From the NCBI GenBank assembly GCA_021324795.1, contig JAJPIK010000067.1, positions 174,256 through 238,255 of the forward strand: DNA of 64,000 nucleotides, written 5' to 3'. Both the position numbers and the translations under genes were made by a program. Each line of letters opens with the position of its first letter. Position 1 is the stretch's first letter. The DNA comes from Chloroflexota bacterium (GTDB lineage: Bacteria > Chloroflexota > UBA6077 > FW602-bin22 > CADDYW01). Of this stretch, positions 34,570-46,576 are shown in pieces. Below the pieces are notes generated by a model that was not told where the DNA came from, searched no databases, and worked only from the letters and a program-made list of their open reading frames with translations.

Positions 34570-35234
34570 AATTTTCCCTCGAAGATGAGATCTGGACCAG
34601 CAGGGATCCACTGGGCTGTCTGGAATCGGATCGCCTGCGCCAATCGAACCACACCGAGATCTCCCACCGCCCCCACTCCCTTGCCGATCAAAAGTGGCGC
34701 GATGCAAATCGCCAGGCGTGAGACAAGCCCAGCCCGCAGAAACGAGGTGATCGTCTGATTTCCGCCTTCCACCAAGACACGTTCAATGCCAAAGGACGAT
34801 AGGCACTCCAGTGCGCTGGCCAGACAGACCTTTCCATCGTCACTCTCCTCGACAACAACGACGTCAACCCCTTTAGCGCAGAGCCTGACAATCCGCTCGG
34901 CCGACGCGCGGGGCGTCGTAATCAGCACTGTCGAAGCCTTTGCCGAGTCGTTGAGCACCATCGATCCGAGGGGAATTCGTAAAGCGCTGTCGAGCACCAC
35001 GCGCCGGGGTTGTTCGCCCCGAACAAGTCGCAGCGTCAGACGAGGATCATCAGCGATGATCGTGCCAACTCCTACTAACACCGCCTGATTTTCCGCGCGC
35101 AACGCGTGGGCATAGGTAAGAGTGGCCGGCGAGCTAATCCACCGAGAATCCCCGGTGCAGGTTGCAATCTGCCCATCGAGGGATTGAGCGTAGTGGACAG
35201 TGACGACCGGCTGATTGTGCGCATGATCCTTCAC
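34566..35234 (-). CDS. RibD C-terminal-type reductase (stand-alone)
   Basis: A 222-residue dihydrofolate-reductase-fold protein. VHYAQSLDGQIAT, AVLVGVGTIIADDPRLT and VLVEGGNQTITSFLRAGLV are the standard blocks of the RibD_C/pyrimidine reductase family, which reduces the ribose of the 5-amino-uracil intermediate in riboflavin synthesis. The deaminase domain of full RibD is absent, and no other riboflavin gene is in the window. It starts with a GTG overlapping a small upstream ORF (GTGA) and is coupled to the MDR gene downstream. A role in riboflavin synthesis is possible; a role in a separate pterin-like pathway fits the neighbours better. Confidence 0.85.
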   Translation of the reverse strand: MKDHAHNQPVVTVHYAQSLDGQIATCTGDSRWISSPATLTYAHALRAENQAVLVGVGTIIADDPRLTLRLVRGEQPRRVVLDSALRIPLGSMVLNDSAKASTVLITTPRASAERIVRLCAKGVDVVVVEESDDGKVCLASALECLSSFGIERVLVEGGNQTITSFLRAGLVSRLAICIAPLLIGKGVGAVGDLGVVRLAQAIRFQTAQWIPAGPDLIFEGKL

Positions 35235-35410
35235 GCCGGCCTCATTGGCACAAACTGTGCCTTCTGCTGAAGGAAAATCTCTAACTCCCGCTTAATCAAA
35301 TCACGCCACGCTTTAATCGACTTGCCCCACTGCGATGCGTAGAATGCGATTTGATCGACGCGAACGAAGTTCGTCACAAACCATTGACGCGGGAGGGGAC
35401 GAAGAGTCAT
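35231..35410 (-). CDS. possible small protein ahead of the RibD-like gene
   Basis: A 59-residue frame (MTLRPLPRQWFVTNFVRVDQIAF...) rich in aromatic and basic residues, predicted helical, ending in a GTGA overlap with the RibD-like gene. No ribosome binding site precedes its ATG, which overlaps the ATG of the divergent ORF. It may be noncoding leader DNA. Confidence 0.3.
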   Translation of the reverse strand: MTLRPLPRQWFVTNFVRVDQIAFYASQWGKSIKAWRDLIKRELEIFLQQKAQFVPMRPA

Positions 35411-35639
35411 GGCCAAGGATTACGACCGCGAACTAGAATCTCAATTGATCGAGGCCAAAGCCGCACTACAAGGCCAGGCCGAGGCTATGCTCGATCTTCT
35501 ACTACAGTTTGAATCGAAGCTTCAGGCTCGGTTAGATGCTGCGGAAGCACGCATTATCGCCTTACGCGAGGCGATCGCGCGCCAACAGGAGATGGACCGG
35601 GCGAATTCAGCTCAGCCACAAGAAGCGCTGACGAAGTAG
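35409..35639 (+). CDS. small coiled-coil protein of unknown function
   Basis: I do not recognise a family. The 76-residue product (MAKDYDRELESQLIEAKAAL...) is almost entirely charged, heptad-like helix up to about residue 60, so a coiled coil is likely, with no membrane segment. GGGAGGGG lies ten bases before the ATG. It stands alone between the RibD-like operon and the convergent FtsB-like gene. Confidence 0.55.
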   Translation: MAKDYDRELESQLIEAKAALQGQAEAMLDLLLQFESKLQARLDAAEARIIALREAIARQQEMDRANSAQPQEALTK

Positions 35640-35647
35640 TAACGTGC

Positions 35648-36061
35648 TTACCGTTCAGCCTGTGGACTTGCGAAGAATAGATTCCACCACTGTTGCCAGG
35701 CTGGAACGGATGGCGGTGTGCTGGACGGGCTCGGCGGCGGTACCGGGCCCGGTGCCGGCTGATCGGTTAAGACGATGACTGCCGTATCGCCGGGCTTGGT
35801 CCAGCCAAGCTCTTCTCGGGCCAGCTTTTCGATCGCTGCGTCGGTTTGCAGGTAGTCAATATTTGCACGAAGACGCTGATTTTCCTGCTTGAGCTCGCTT
35901 ATCTTTTGCTCTAGCGCTTGCTTCTGGAGATTGAGCTGATACTCGGTGATGGCTAGTCGCGCGAACGATACGACGACGAGCACGCACATCGTGAGTAAGG
36001 TGACAATCACCACATGACGGAGCGGAAAAGCAATGGGGGAACGTCTGAGCATGCGCCCCAT
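35648..36061 (-). CDS. FtsB/DivIC-type septum formation initiator protein
   Basis: A 137-residue bitopic protein: a short basic cytoplasmic start, one membrane helix (VVIVTLLTMCVLVVVSFARL), a leucine-zipper coiled coil (LNLQKQALEQKISELKQENQRLRANIDYL) and the motif IEKLAREELGWTKPGD that ends the DivIC/FtsB domain. The last 50 residues are a Pro/Ser-rich tail. FtsB-type proteins join FtsL and FtsQ in the divisome. Its ATG overlaps the peptidase stop by one base (TGATG), so it is translationally coupled to a gene at the end of the pyr transcript. Confidence 0.85.
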   Translation of the reverse strand: MGRMLRRSPIAFPLRHVVIVTLLTMCVLVVVSFARLAITEYQLNLQKQALEQKISELKQENQRLRANIDYLQTDAAIEKLAREELGWTKPGDTAVIVLTDQPAPGPVPPPSPSSTPPSVPAWQQWWNLFFASPQAER

Positions 36062-37209
36062 CAAGCTACTCTTCGCTCGTTCATAAACTGCCGCGCCATC
36101 TGGATGCGTTCTGCGATTGATGGATGGTCATAGAACAGGATCTCGACCCATCGCGCCGGATCGTATTCAGCGAGATTCTGATCGGCGAGGCGCGTCATCG
36201 TCGTGATGAAAGCCTGAGGCGCTTGAGTCAAGCATAGCGCATACCAATCGGCAGCACGCTCCATGTGGCGAGAAAGGGCGTTCAAGATAGGCATGGTCAC
36301 CACACTGACAATTCCCAAAGTAAGCGCCAACAGCGCCAAGCCAGCCACGTCCGCCACGCCTTGATAGCCAAACTGGTGTTGTCCCCATTCCAGGGCAAGC
36401 TTCCCCAGGTAGAGGCCGACAAAAGTTACTACGGCCTGGCTTCCGATTAGCCGTGGCACGTCGCCATGAGCGTGGTGACCAAGCTCATGGGCGAAGACAA
36501 CAGCGATTTCGTCCGGCGAATAGTGATCGAGCAACGTGTCGCCAAGAACAACGCGGCGCGTATTTCCGAGCCCCATGAGCGCGGCATTTGCCGCGGTCGT
36601 CTTGGAACTGAGATTCATCCGGAAAACGTCCTGGATGTGCACGCACGCCTGATTGGCAAGACGCTCCAGGCAATCGGTCAAGCTTGGTCGGTCCAATGGC
36701 GTAAGCTTAAAGAAAAGCGGCAGAAGGAGGATCGGCGCCAAATTTGCCATGCCGATGATGAAGAGAATATAGAGCACGCCGGCCACTATCCACCAAGCAG
36801 CAGGGAGCGCTAATAGCAAGGCATAGACGATTTCAACCATCGCTCCGCCGAGCACAATCGAGATTGCTTCTCCTTTGGCCCAATCGCCAAGCCATTGGAG
36901 GAAAGACTGGACTGATATTCCGTACCGACGTGGCAGCCACCAGCCGCTAACAATGCCGAAAGGGAAGGAAAGGATCGAAAAGCCAATCCAAATCGAGAGG
37001 ACGTAGACGGCGACCACGACGACTCGTTCCCCGACGAGTCCCGCGACCAGTGCTCGGAGATGAATCGTTTCATTGGTCAGGACCAAAGCGCCAAGATAAA
37101 GTCCCGCGAGGACCAACTCAGCGAGAAAGAACGCTCGCTTCAGGGCGGCATAGCGTCGCGCCTGTTGCTGACGATGGGGATCGACTCTGACACCTTCGTC
37201 TTGAAACAT
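36061..37209 (-). CDS. M48-family membrane metalloprotease (CAAX protease 1/Ste24-like)
   Basis: A 382-residue peptidase with several membrane helices. The catalytic zinc motif HELGH is in VVFAHELGHHAHGD near residue 235, the third ligand glutamate in HMERAADWYAL, and an NxxxxG-type segment precedes it (AALMGLGNTRRVVLGD). It has the Ste24 plan, in which the active site lies within a membrane-bound chamber. Bacterial members process membrane proteins or act in quality control. It follows pyrD by four bases, so it is probably co-transcribed with the pyr operon even though its function is unrelated. Confidence 0.9.
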   Translation of the reverse strand: MFQDEGVRVDPHRQQQARRYAALKRAFFLAELVLAGLYLGALVLTNETIHLRALVAGLVGERVVVVAVYVLSIWIGFSILSFPFGIVSGWWLPRRYGISVQSFLQWLGDWAKGEAISIVLGGAMVEIVYALLLALPAAWWIVAGVLYILFIIGMANLAPILLLPLFFKLTPLDRPSLTDCLERLANQACVHIQDVFRMNLSSKTTAANAALMGLGNTRRVVLGDTLLDHYSPDEIAVVFAHELGHHAHGDVPRLIGSQAVVTFVGLYLGKLALEWGQHQFGYQGVADVAGLALLALTLGIVSVVTMPILNALSRHMERAADWYALCLTQAPQAFITTMTRLADQNLAEYDPARWVEILFYDHPSIAERIQMARQFMNERRVA

Positions 37210-37213
37210 GATT

Positions 37214-38164
37214 TTACTCCCGGGATACGGTCGTTACCGCCCGAGCCGCGACGCCCACCAAATCATTCACGTCGGCGATTCCCTCGGCTTCGAGGAAAGC
37301 GTGAAGACCGTCGACAATGTCGAGCATTACCCGCGGATTGACAAACGTGCCGGTGCCGACCTGGACGGCGCTAGCTCCTGCCATAATAAATTGAAGAGCA
37401 TCGTCAGCCGAGGTGATTCCGCCAACTCCAATAATGGGGACGTCAACCACTTGGGCCACTTGCCAGACCATGCGGACGGCGATTGGGCGAATGGCCGGTC
37501 CTGATAAGCCCCCGGTCAGGTTCGCCAGGTAAGGCTGGCGTTTCTTGACGTCGATGACCATCCCAGGAATCGTGTTAATCAAGGTCAGCGCATCGGCCCC
37601 GGCCTCGGCTACTGCCGAGGCGACCTCAGCGATGTCGGTGACGTTGGGCGAGAGCTTCACCAAGAGTGGTACGTCGCACACCGCGCGTACCTCACGAGTG
37701 ACCAGCGCAGCATCTTCGCAACTCAGCCCAAACATTTTGCCTTCTGAAGCAACGTTGGGGCACGAGATGTTCAGTTCGATCGCCGCGACGCCCGGCGTTT
37801 CCGAAAGCGCTTCGACGATCTGGACGTACTCGTCCACCGAGAATCCGGCAACGTTGACAATCACCGGCACCGACCACGAAGCCCAAACTGGCGCTTTCTC
37901 CCGGATCGCCCGGTCGAGCCCAACGTTCTGTAGTCCGATCGCGTTGAGCATGCCCGAGGGCGTCTCGGCGATGCGCGGCTGAGGATTACCCTCGCGCGGA
38001 CGGAGAGTGATCGCCTTACTGACGATTGCTCCCAGCCGGTTCACGTCGATGAGCTTCGCATATTCAGTTCCGTAACCAAACGTCCCCGAGGCGGCCATCA
38101 CCGGATTTTTTAAACTCAGACCACTTGGATGTCGCGGCGCTAATTCGACGGCGAGGTTACTCAC
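37214..38164 (-). CDS. pyrD: dihydroorotate dehydrogenase, class 1B catalytic subunit
   Basis: Oxidises dihydroorotate to orotate with FMN. The 316 residues include the substrate loop NAIGLQNVGLD, the catalytic cysteine in AIELNISCPNV and the FMN loops IIGVGGITSADDALQF and GASAVQVGTGTF. A cysteine base and a neighbouring pyrK identify class 1B, which passes electrons to NAD+ through PyrK. The GTG at 38164 overlaps the pyrK stop (GTGA); the ORF-track start is too far upstream. Confidence 0.95.
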   Translation of the reverse strand: MSNLAVELAPRHPSGLSLKNPVMAASGTFGYGTEYAKLIDVNRLGAIVSKAITLRPREGNPQPRIAETPSGMLNAIGLQNVGLDRAIREKAPVWASWSVPVIVNVAGFSVDEYVQIVEALSETPGVAAIELNISCPNVASEGKMFGLSCEDAALVTREVRAVCDVPLLVKLSPNVTDIAEVASAVAEAGADALTLINTIPGMVIDVKKRQPYLANLTGGLSGPAIRPIAVRMVWQVAQVVDVPIIGVGGITSADDALQFIMAGASAVQVGTGTFVNPRVMLDIVDGLHAFLEAEGIADVNDLVGVAARAVTTVSRE

Positions 38165-38939
38165 GACCAGATCATCTCCTCCAATGGAAACACCGGACCA
38201 TCGCGGCAGACCCGCTGGTAGCCGTAGCGGGTTGGCACAACACAGCCCAGACAAACCCCCATCGCACAGCCCATGTGCTCTTCCATGGCGATTTGAATGG
38301 GCAAGCGCGGCGAGCGTGGTAAACCGGTCAAGGCCTTGAGCATCGGCACCGGACCACAGGCGCAAAGCTGATCAGCCCAGGTGAGGTAAGTCGGAATCAA
38401 TGTGGTTACAAAACCAGCGTGACCAAGGCTGCCGTCGTCGGTCGCAACCACGTACTCGACTTCCTCCGGGACCAGCGAGGCGGGAAAGACTTTCCCAGCG
38501 TTCCGGAAGCCGGCGAGCAAAGTTACTTCAAGATGGCACCGGAGCGCCTCCTCCGCCAATGCAACCAAAGGTACGATGCCGACTCCCCCCGCCACGAGGA
38601 GAAGTCGTTTCGTCGTCCGCTCAATCTGAAAAGGACGGCCAAGTGGGCCGAGCACGTCGACGAGGTCGCCCGGGCGTAGGTGTGTCAAGAGCTCAGTCCC
38701 ACGTCCCACGACGTCATACAAGACGTCATACTGGCCGGAGGGCAGCATGTTTCGTGGATTGGCCCCCGTTCGCAAAACACTTAACGGTCGACGAAGCAGC
38801 GGATCCAACGAGCTCCCGCAGCGCAAGTGGACGAACTGTCCAGGTCGCACGTCGCGTGCTTGCGCTGGCTCTTCCAGACGCAGCACGAACACGCGATTAG
38901 CGATTTCGTCATTGATAATCACCGAGGCCGGACCTTGTT

Positions 38940-38943
<4 letters not shown>
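38161..38943 (-). CDS. pyrK: dihydroorotate dehydrogenase electron-transfer subunit
   Basis: A 260-residue ferredoxin-reductase-like protein. It has the FAD-binding region ([11 protein letters not shown]), the NAD-binding stretch [21 protein letters not shown], and a C-terminal 2Fe-2S site from [13 protein letters not shown] and YQRVCRDGP. It couples PyrD to NAD+. It overlaps carB and pyrD by four bases each. Confidence 0.96.
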
Positions 38944-42196
<3,253 letters not shown>

Positions 42197-42200
<4 letters not shown>

Positions 42201-43306
42201 AGAGGTTTCTCACACAGGGCGATGAATTTATCGAACAAGCCTTGATTATCCTGCGGTCCCGGTGCGCCTTCAGGGTGATATTGCACGGAAAAGACCGGCC
42301 AGCTTTCGTGGGCGAGGCCTTCCACGGAGCGATCATTGAGGTTGATCTGGCTGATGTAAAAGCCGGTCCGCGGATCAATCGAACTAGCGTCCACTTGGAA
42401 CTCGTGGTTTTGCGAGGTTATGTGAATGTGTCCGGTCCGGGTATCTTGTACCGGATGGTTGCCGCCGTGGTGACCAAAGCGCAAGCGGCTTGTCGTCCCG
42501 CCAATGGCTTGGCCGAGGATCTGGTGGCCGAGACAAATCCCCATTAGAGGAATTCGCGAATCCAGTAACCCGCGCATCGTTTCAACACAACCGGCCAAGC
42601 GAGCAGGATCACCCGGCCCATTCGAAACTACGACGCCATCGGGATCGAGTGCCAGGATCTCCGCCGCTGACGCGTCGTAAGGCAAGACGGTAAGTCGGGC
42701 ACCACGACGCCCCAGCGAGCGCAGGATGTTTTCTTTGATGCCGCAGTCGACGACGACGACGCGCTTCCCGTTCGCCGACGAGTTCCCGTTGCCCCAGTCC
42801 ACCGGAGCTTCAATTGTCGCCCGTGCAACCAAATCCTTTTCACTCAACGGCGTGACCTGACGGACTCGCGCTACCAACTCGTCCTCGGGGATTCCTGCCA
42901 CCTGTTGGACCAACATCGCTCTCATCGTACCCCGGGCGCGCAAGCGACGGGTCAACGCGCGCGTATCGACCCCATGGAGGGCTGGGATACCGTGCTCCCG
43001 CAGAAACGGCGCCAACGCTCCGTGTGAATTCCAGTTACTCGGATCGTCATAGTATTCACGTACAATCAGACCGGCAATCCAGGGACGGCGTGACTCCTGG
43101 TGCTCCTGGGCAATGCCATAGTTCCCAATGAGCGGGTAGGTCAGGGTAACGATCTGTCCGCCATAGGATGGATCGGTCGCGATCTCCTGGTAGCCGGTCA
43201 TACTCGTATTGAAGACCACCTCACCCTCACCATCAACCGGCGCACCGAACGATTCGCCCCAGAAAATGCTCCCATCTTCGAGCACAAGCGCTGACTTCGC
43301 GGTCAC
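42197..43306 (-). CDS. carA: carbamoyl-phosphate synthase small chain
   Basis: The glutaminase chain, about 369 residues. The N-terminal half ([39 protein letters not shown]) is the CPSase small-chain domain; the C-terminal half is a class I glutaminase with the nucleophile in [16 protein letters not shown] and the histidine in [14 protein letters not shown] chose the GTG at 43306, four bases into the pyrC stop (GTGA), over the ORF-track start at 43342. Confidence 0.97.
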
Positions 43307-44676
43307 GCCGGCACCTCCGCTCCGCTCACGATTGTCCGACAATCTTTGTTAAGATAAACTAGGCGTCCCCGGCAGATGGTCGCGGTGACCTGACCGCGCA
43401 AAACCTGGCCTTTCAAGGGAGTATTCTTCCCTTTCGACGCGAATTTGCTGGGATCGACGATCCAAGAGCGGCCTGGGTCAAAGATACAGATGTCGCCCGG
43501 AGCGCCCGGCCGTAGCTCGCCCGCTGGCAGGTTGAAGGCGTGCGCCGCGTTGACGGTCAGTCGCCGAATCAGCACGCTAAGGTCGAGTAATCCTTCGTGA
43601 ACCAGACCGAGCAGTGAACCCAGGGCGGTTTCTAAGCCACTGAACCCAAACGCCGCGGCTCCATACTCGCAGAGCTTATCTACTTCTGAATGAGGCGCGT
43701 GATCAGTCGAAATGAAGTCGATCGTCCCATCGCGAACTGCCTCGATCAACGCCTGACGATCGTGCTCGGTGCGTAACGGCGGATTGACCTTGGTGTCCGT
43801 ATCGTAAGGAATGCCTTTATTCCCCGATGGACGATAGCCCGCGACCCACTCGTCAGTCATTGTCAAATGATGTGGCGTCACTTCCGCGGTAAATCGCAAG
43901 CCACGCTCCCGCGCCCGCCGAATCAGATCCACCCCACCGGCCGTCGTCACGTGGGCGAGGTGTAATCGCCCACCGGTGTGCTCGAGGAGAAGGAGATCAC
44001 GTGCGATTAAGATCTCCTCGGCAATACCGGGCCAGCCCTTCAGACCAAGGCGGGTAGCAACCGGCCCCTCGTTCATCACTGCCGCATTAGTCAGTGAGGC
44101 ATCTTCCTCATGCACCATGATCGGTCGATCGATCAGCCGACTGTACTCGAGGGCGTGGCGCATCACCGCACTATTCATCACCGGTTTTCCGTCGTCCGAG
44201 AACGCAACGGCTCCCGCGTCGGCCAGATCGGCCATTTCAGTCAACTCGCGGCCGTTCATTCCTCGGGTGACCGTGGCCAAGGGGTAAACGCGGGCTAGGC
44301 CGACGCCATTGGCCGTTCGGAGGATGTATTCGACGAGGGCCCGGTTGTCGACAGGCGGCGAGGTGTTGGCCATACAGCAGACTGAAGTGAATCCGCCTTG
44401 CACGGCTGCCAGCGCGCCGGTCGCGATCGTCTCCTTCTCCTCTTGGCCGGGATCACGCAAGTGAGTGTGGACATCGACCAGGCCTGGGCAGACGATCTGC
44501 TCACTTGCATCGATCACCAGCAGACCACGACGACCTTCCGGAGCCGGACGGGGGTCTGTGATTTCGTCAATGACGCCGTTACGGATCCAGACGTCCGCCC
44601 GGCGGTCGACGTCCCGTCCAGGATCGACTACCCGCCCTCCTTGGATCAAAATGTCTACGTCGCCCTCACCATACAT
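43303..44676 (-). CDS. pyrC: dihydroorotase
   Basis: Closes carbamoyl aspartate to dihydroorotate. The product of about 457 residues is a class I (PyrC/AllB-like) amidohydrolase: metal ligands in LVDVHTHLRDPGQEEKET, in HEEDAS, in LHLAHVTTAGG and in FISTDHAPHSEVDK. The class fits the Gram-positive type. The ATG at 44676 has GGAGGG five bases upstream; the ORF-track GTG at 44697 would give a GTGA overlap with pyrB and cannot be excluded. Confidence 0.95.
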   Translation of the reverse strand: MYGEGDVDILIQGGRVVDPGRDVDRRADVWIRNGVIDEITDPRPAPEGRRGLLVIDASEQIVCPGLVDVHTHLRDPGQEEKETIATGALAAVQGGFTSVCCMANTSPPVDNRALVEYILRTANGVGLARVYPLATVTRGMNGRELTEMADLADAGAVAFSDDGKPVMNSAVMRHALEYSRLIDRPIMVHEEDASLTNAAVMNEGPVATRLGLKGWPGIAEEILIARDLLLLEHTGGRLHLAHVTTAGGVDLIRRARERGLRFTAEVTPHHLTMTDEWVAGYRPSGNKGIPYDTDTKVNPPLRTEHDRQALIEAVRDGTIDFISTDHAPHSEVDKLCEYGAAAFGFSGLETALGSLLGLVHEGLLDLSVLIRRLTVNAAHAFNLPAGELRPGAPGDICIFDPGRSWIVDPSKFASKGKNTPLKGQVLRGQVTATICRGRLVYLNKDCRTIVSGAEVPA

Positions 44677-44693
44677 TAGTCCCTCCATATTGA

Positions 44694-45644
44694 TCACGCG
44701 ACGGCGAGATCGGCCCGCTCGCCCGCCAGCAAGTACAGCAGTGCCATCCGAATCGCGACGCCGTTCGTCACCTGTTCCTCGATGACCGATTGGCTTCCCC
44801 GGGCTACCTCCGGCGCGATCTCCACTCCCTCGTTCATTGGCCCAGGATGCATCACCAGCGCTCCTGGCCGGGCGAGTTTAACGCGCGCTTCGGTCAGTTG
44901 GTAGAGTTTCACGTACTCTCGCAGGCTTGGAAGCATACCCCCACCTTGCCGTTCTTTCTGAATGCGAAGCGCCATCACCACGTCAGCCCATTGGATACAC
45001 CGATCCAAATTGTAATCGATCTCGACCGGTGGCAATCCGGCGCGATGGCCGTTCGCGCCAAAGTCTGGCATCAGCGTCGGCGGTCCGCAGAGGACAACGT
45101 GCGCCCCCATCCGGGTCAATCCCCAGACGTTTGACCGGGCAACTCGACTATGCAGAATGTCGCCAACGATCACGACGTTCAGGCCACTAAGGTGATGAAA
45201 GCGTTGACGAATCGTGAAGAGGTCGAGCAGCGCCTGCGTCGGATGGGCGTGCCAGCCATCGCCAGCGTTGATCACCGATCCGCGAAGATGCTGAGCGACC
45301 AGATACGGCGCGCCGGCGAGCGAATGGCGTATGACGACGACGTCAGCTCCCAGCGCCTGCAATGTTCGAATCGTATCGACCAGCGACTCCCCCTTTTCCA
45401 CGGAACTGCCTGACGCGGAAACGTTGACCACGTCCGCCGAAAGATTCTTCGCCGCGAGTTCGAACGAGATCCGAGTGCGGGTGCTCGGCTCGTAAAAGAG
45501 ATTCACAATTGTCTTGCCCCGTAACGGTGGAACTCGGCGGATCGGTCGCGAGAGAACTTCCCGCATCGCTTCCGCGCTAGCCAAGACCCGTTCGATCTCG
45601 TCACGCGAAAAATCGTCCAGGTCGAGAACATCTTTACGGTTCAT
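44694..45644 (-). CDS. pyrB: aspartate carbamoyltransferase catalytic chain
   Basis: Makes carbamoyl aspartate. The 316 residues include the carbamoyl-phosphate loop YEPSTRTRISFELAAKNL, the loop NVSASGSSVEKGESLVDTI, HPTQALLDLFTI, and the aspartate-binding region around VMALRIQKERQGG. No regulatory chain (pyrI) is present; regulation is instead by the PyrR leader. CAGGAGAGC precedes the ATG. Confidence 0.97.
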   Translation of the reverse strand: MNRKDVLDLDDFSRDEIERVLASAEAMREVLSRPIRRVPPLRGKTIVNLFYEPSTRTRISFELAAKNLSADVVNVSASGSSVEKGESLVDTIRTLQALGADVVVIRHSLAGAPYLVAQHLRGSVINAGDGWHAHPTQALLDLFTIRQRFHHLSGLNVVIVGDILHSRVARSNVWGLTRMGAHVVLCGPPTLMPDFGANGHRAGLPPVEIDYNLDRCIQWADVVMALRIQKERQGGGMLPSLREYVKLYQLTEARVKLARPGALVMHPGPMNEGVEIAPEVARGSQSVIEEQVTNGVAIRMALLYLLAGERADLAVA

Positions 45645-45656
45645 GCTCTCCTGTCC

Positions 45657-46190
45657 TCACGGCCGACGGATGACCACTTCGTCTACCCCATCGGTTTCTT
45701 CTAATCGGACCTGTACCTCTTCGTCGAGGGCGGTCGGCACATTCTTACCAACGTAGTCTGGTCGGATTGGCAGCTCACGATGGCCACGGTCGATCATGAC
45801 TGCTAACTGAATACTGCTTGGACGACCATAGTCCATGATCGCATTCAGCGCCGCGCGAACGGTTCGTCCGGTGAAGATCACGTCATCGACCAGCACGACC
45901 TGCCGATCGCTCAGCGAGACCGGCACGTCGCTTGGGCCAAGTCGCGGCTGCAGCCGACGCTGTCCCAGATCATCACGATATAAAGTTATGTCTAGTTCTC
46001 CTTGCGGTACCCTTATACCCTCGAGTTCAGAAAGCTTGGCTGCCAGTCGTTTGGCCAAGGTTACGCCGCGGGTGCGGATGCCGACCAAGACGAGCCGATC
46101 GACGCCGTGGTTGCGTTCGAGGATCTCGTGAGCAATGCGCGCCAGCGCTCGCTGCAGATCCGCACTCGTGAGAATCACCCGGTCAGCCAT
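45657..46190 (-). CDS. pyrR: pyrimidine attenuator protein/uracil phosphoribosyltransferase PyrR
   Basis: A 177-residue RNA-binding regulator with a phosphoribosyltransferase fold. The PRPP loop is [20 protein letters not shown], and [17 protein letters not shown] and ITLYRDDL match Bacillus PyrR. With UMP bound it holds the leader RNA in the form that allows the terminator to fold; it can also make UMP from uracil. The ATG at 46190 with AGAGG seven bases upstream is preferred over the ORF-track start. It controls its own operon, as the leader elements upstream show. Confidence 0.97.
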   Translation of the reverse strand: MADRVILTSADLQRALARIAHEILERNHGVDRLVLVGIRTRGVTLAKRLAAKLSELEGIRVPQGELDITLYRDDLGQRRLQPRLGPSDVPVSLSDRQVVLVDDVIFTGRTVRAALNAIMDYGRPSSIQLAVMIDRGHRELPIRPDYVGKNVPTALDEEVQVRLEETDGVDEVVIRRP

Positions 46191-46232
46191 GAATGAACCT
46201 CTCGTTCCGCCAGCAAAACAAACGGCAGATAA

Positions 46233-46275
46233 CAAAAAACCCCTCACCCAACGTACGTCGTGGGCAAGGGGGTTT
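46233..46275 (-). terminator. attenuator terminator in the pyr leader
   Basis: On the minus strand AACCCCCTTGCCCA and TGGGTGAGGGGTT pair across a short loop and are followed by TTTT, 45 bases before the pyrR ATG. It follows the PyrR site, so it is the regulated terminator of the leader. Confidence 0.85.
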
Positions 46276-46310
46276 CAGCGTAGGTCAGTATCATCGGTTG
46301 TACTTCCCTT

Positions 46311-46330
46311 TCCAGCCTCACAGGACTGGT
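46311..46330 (-). promoter_or_regulatory. PyrR binding loop (anti-antiterminator)
   Basis: On the minus strand CCAG-TCCTGTGAGG-CTGG contains AGTCCTGTGAGGCT, an exact match to the PyrR recognition consensus ARUCCNGNGAGGYU, closed by a CCAG/CTGG stem. The nearby GGAAAGGG can pair with CCCCCTT of the terminator stem, which would form the alternative antiterminator. Confidence 0.9.
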
Positions 46331-46339
46331 TTAAAGGTT

Positions 46340-46360
46340 AGAGCCATATAGTATGGCTCT
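46340..46360 (-). promoter_or_regulatory. perfect 9-bp inverted repeat in the pyr leader
   Basis: AGAGCCATA and TATGGCTCT flank a three-base centre. With the promoter at 46375-46403 it lies at the 5' end of the leader RNA, before the PyrR loop, and would form a hairpin. It could instead be a protein operator. Confidence 0.6.
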
Positions 46361-46374
46361 TGTCAACTTAGACC

Positions 46375-46403
46375 AGTATAGCACAGCCTTTTCGTGAAAG
46401 CAA
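46375..46403 (-). promoter_or_regulatory. sigma-70 type promoter of the pyr operon
   Basis: On the minus strand TTGCTT (46403-46398) and TATACT (46380-46375) are 17 bases apart; transcription should start near 46368. A TTGACA at 46366-46361 has only a weak -10 partner 18 bases on. Confidence 0.7.
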
Positions 46404-46426
46404 GCATCCAAGAAGAGTGGAAGCAC

Positions 46427-46466
46427 GAAAAAACAAAAGACCGTCGGATGAAACTATCCGACGGTC
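46427..46466 (-). terminator. intrinsic terminator after the glgA-galT set
   Basis: GACCGTCGGAT and ATCCGACGGTC form a perfect 11-bp stem, followed on the minus strand by TTTTGTTTTTT. It ends leftward transcription coming from the small membrane gene before the pyr promoter. Confidence 0.88.
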
Positions 46467-46576
46467 GCCATTCGAAGCTACGAGGGTATCGACACAACCT
46501 GATGCTTGGCTGGCCTGCTATCCGTGATTTTAAGCAGCCTCATCCTTGCCAAGTGTCTGGCGATGATACGGTGTCG

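Noticed and set aside
46337-46366. TTGACA with TCTAAC 18 bases away as the pyr promoter, placing the inverted repeat in its spacer
   Set aside because: The TTGCTT-N17-TATACT element just upstream is a better -10 and leaves room for the whole leader; the other element would start the RNA at the PyrR loop itself.
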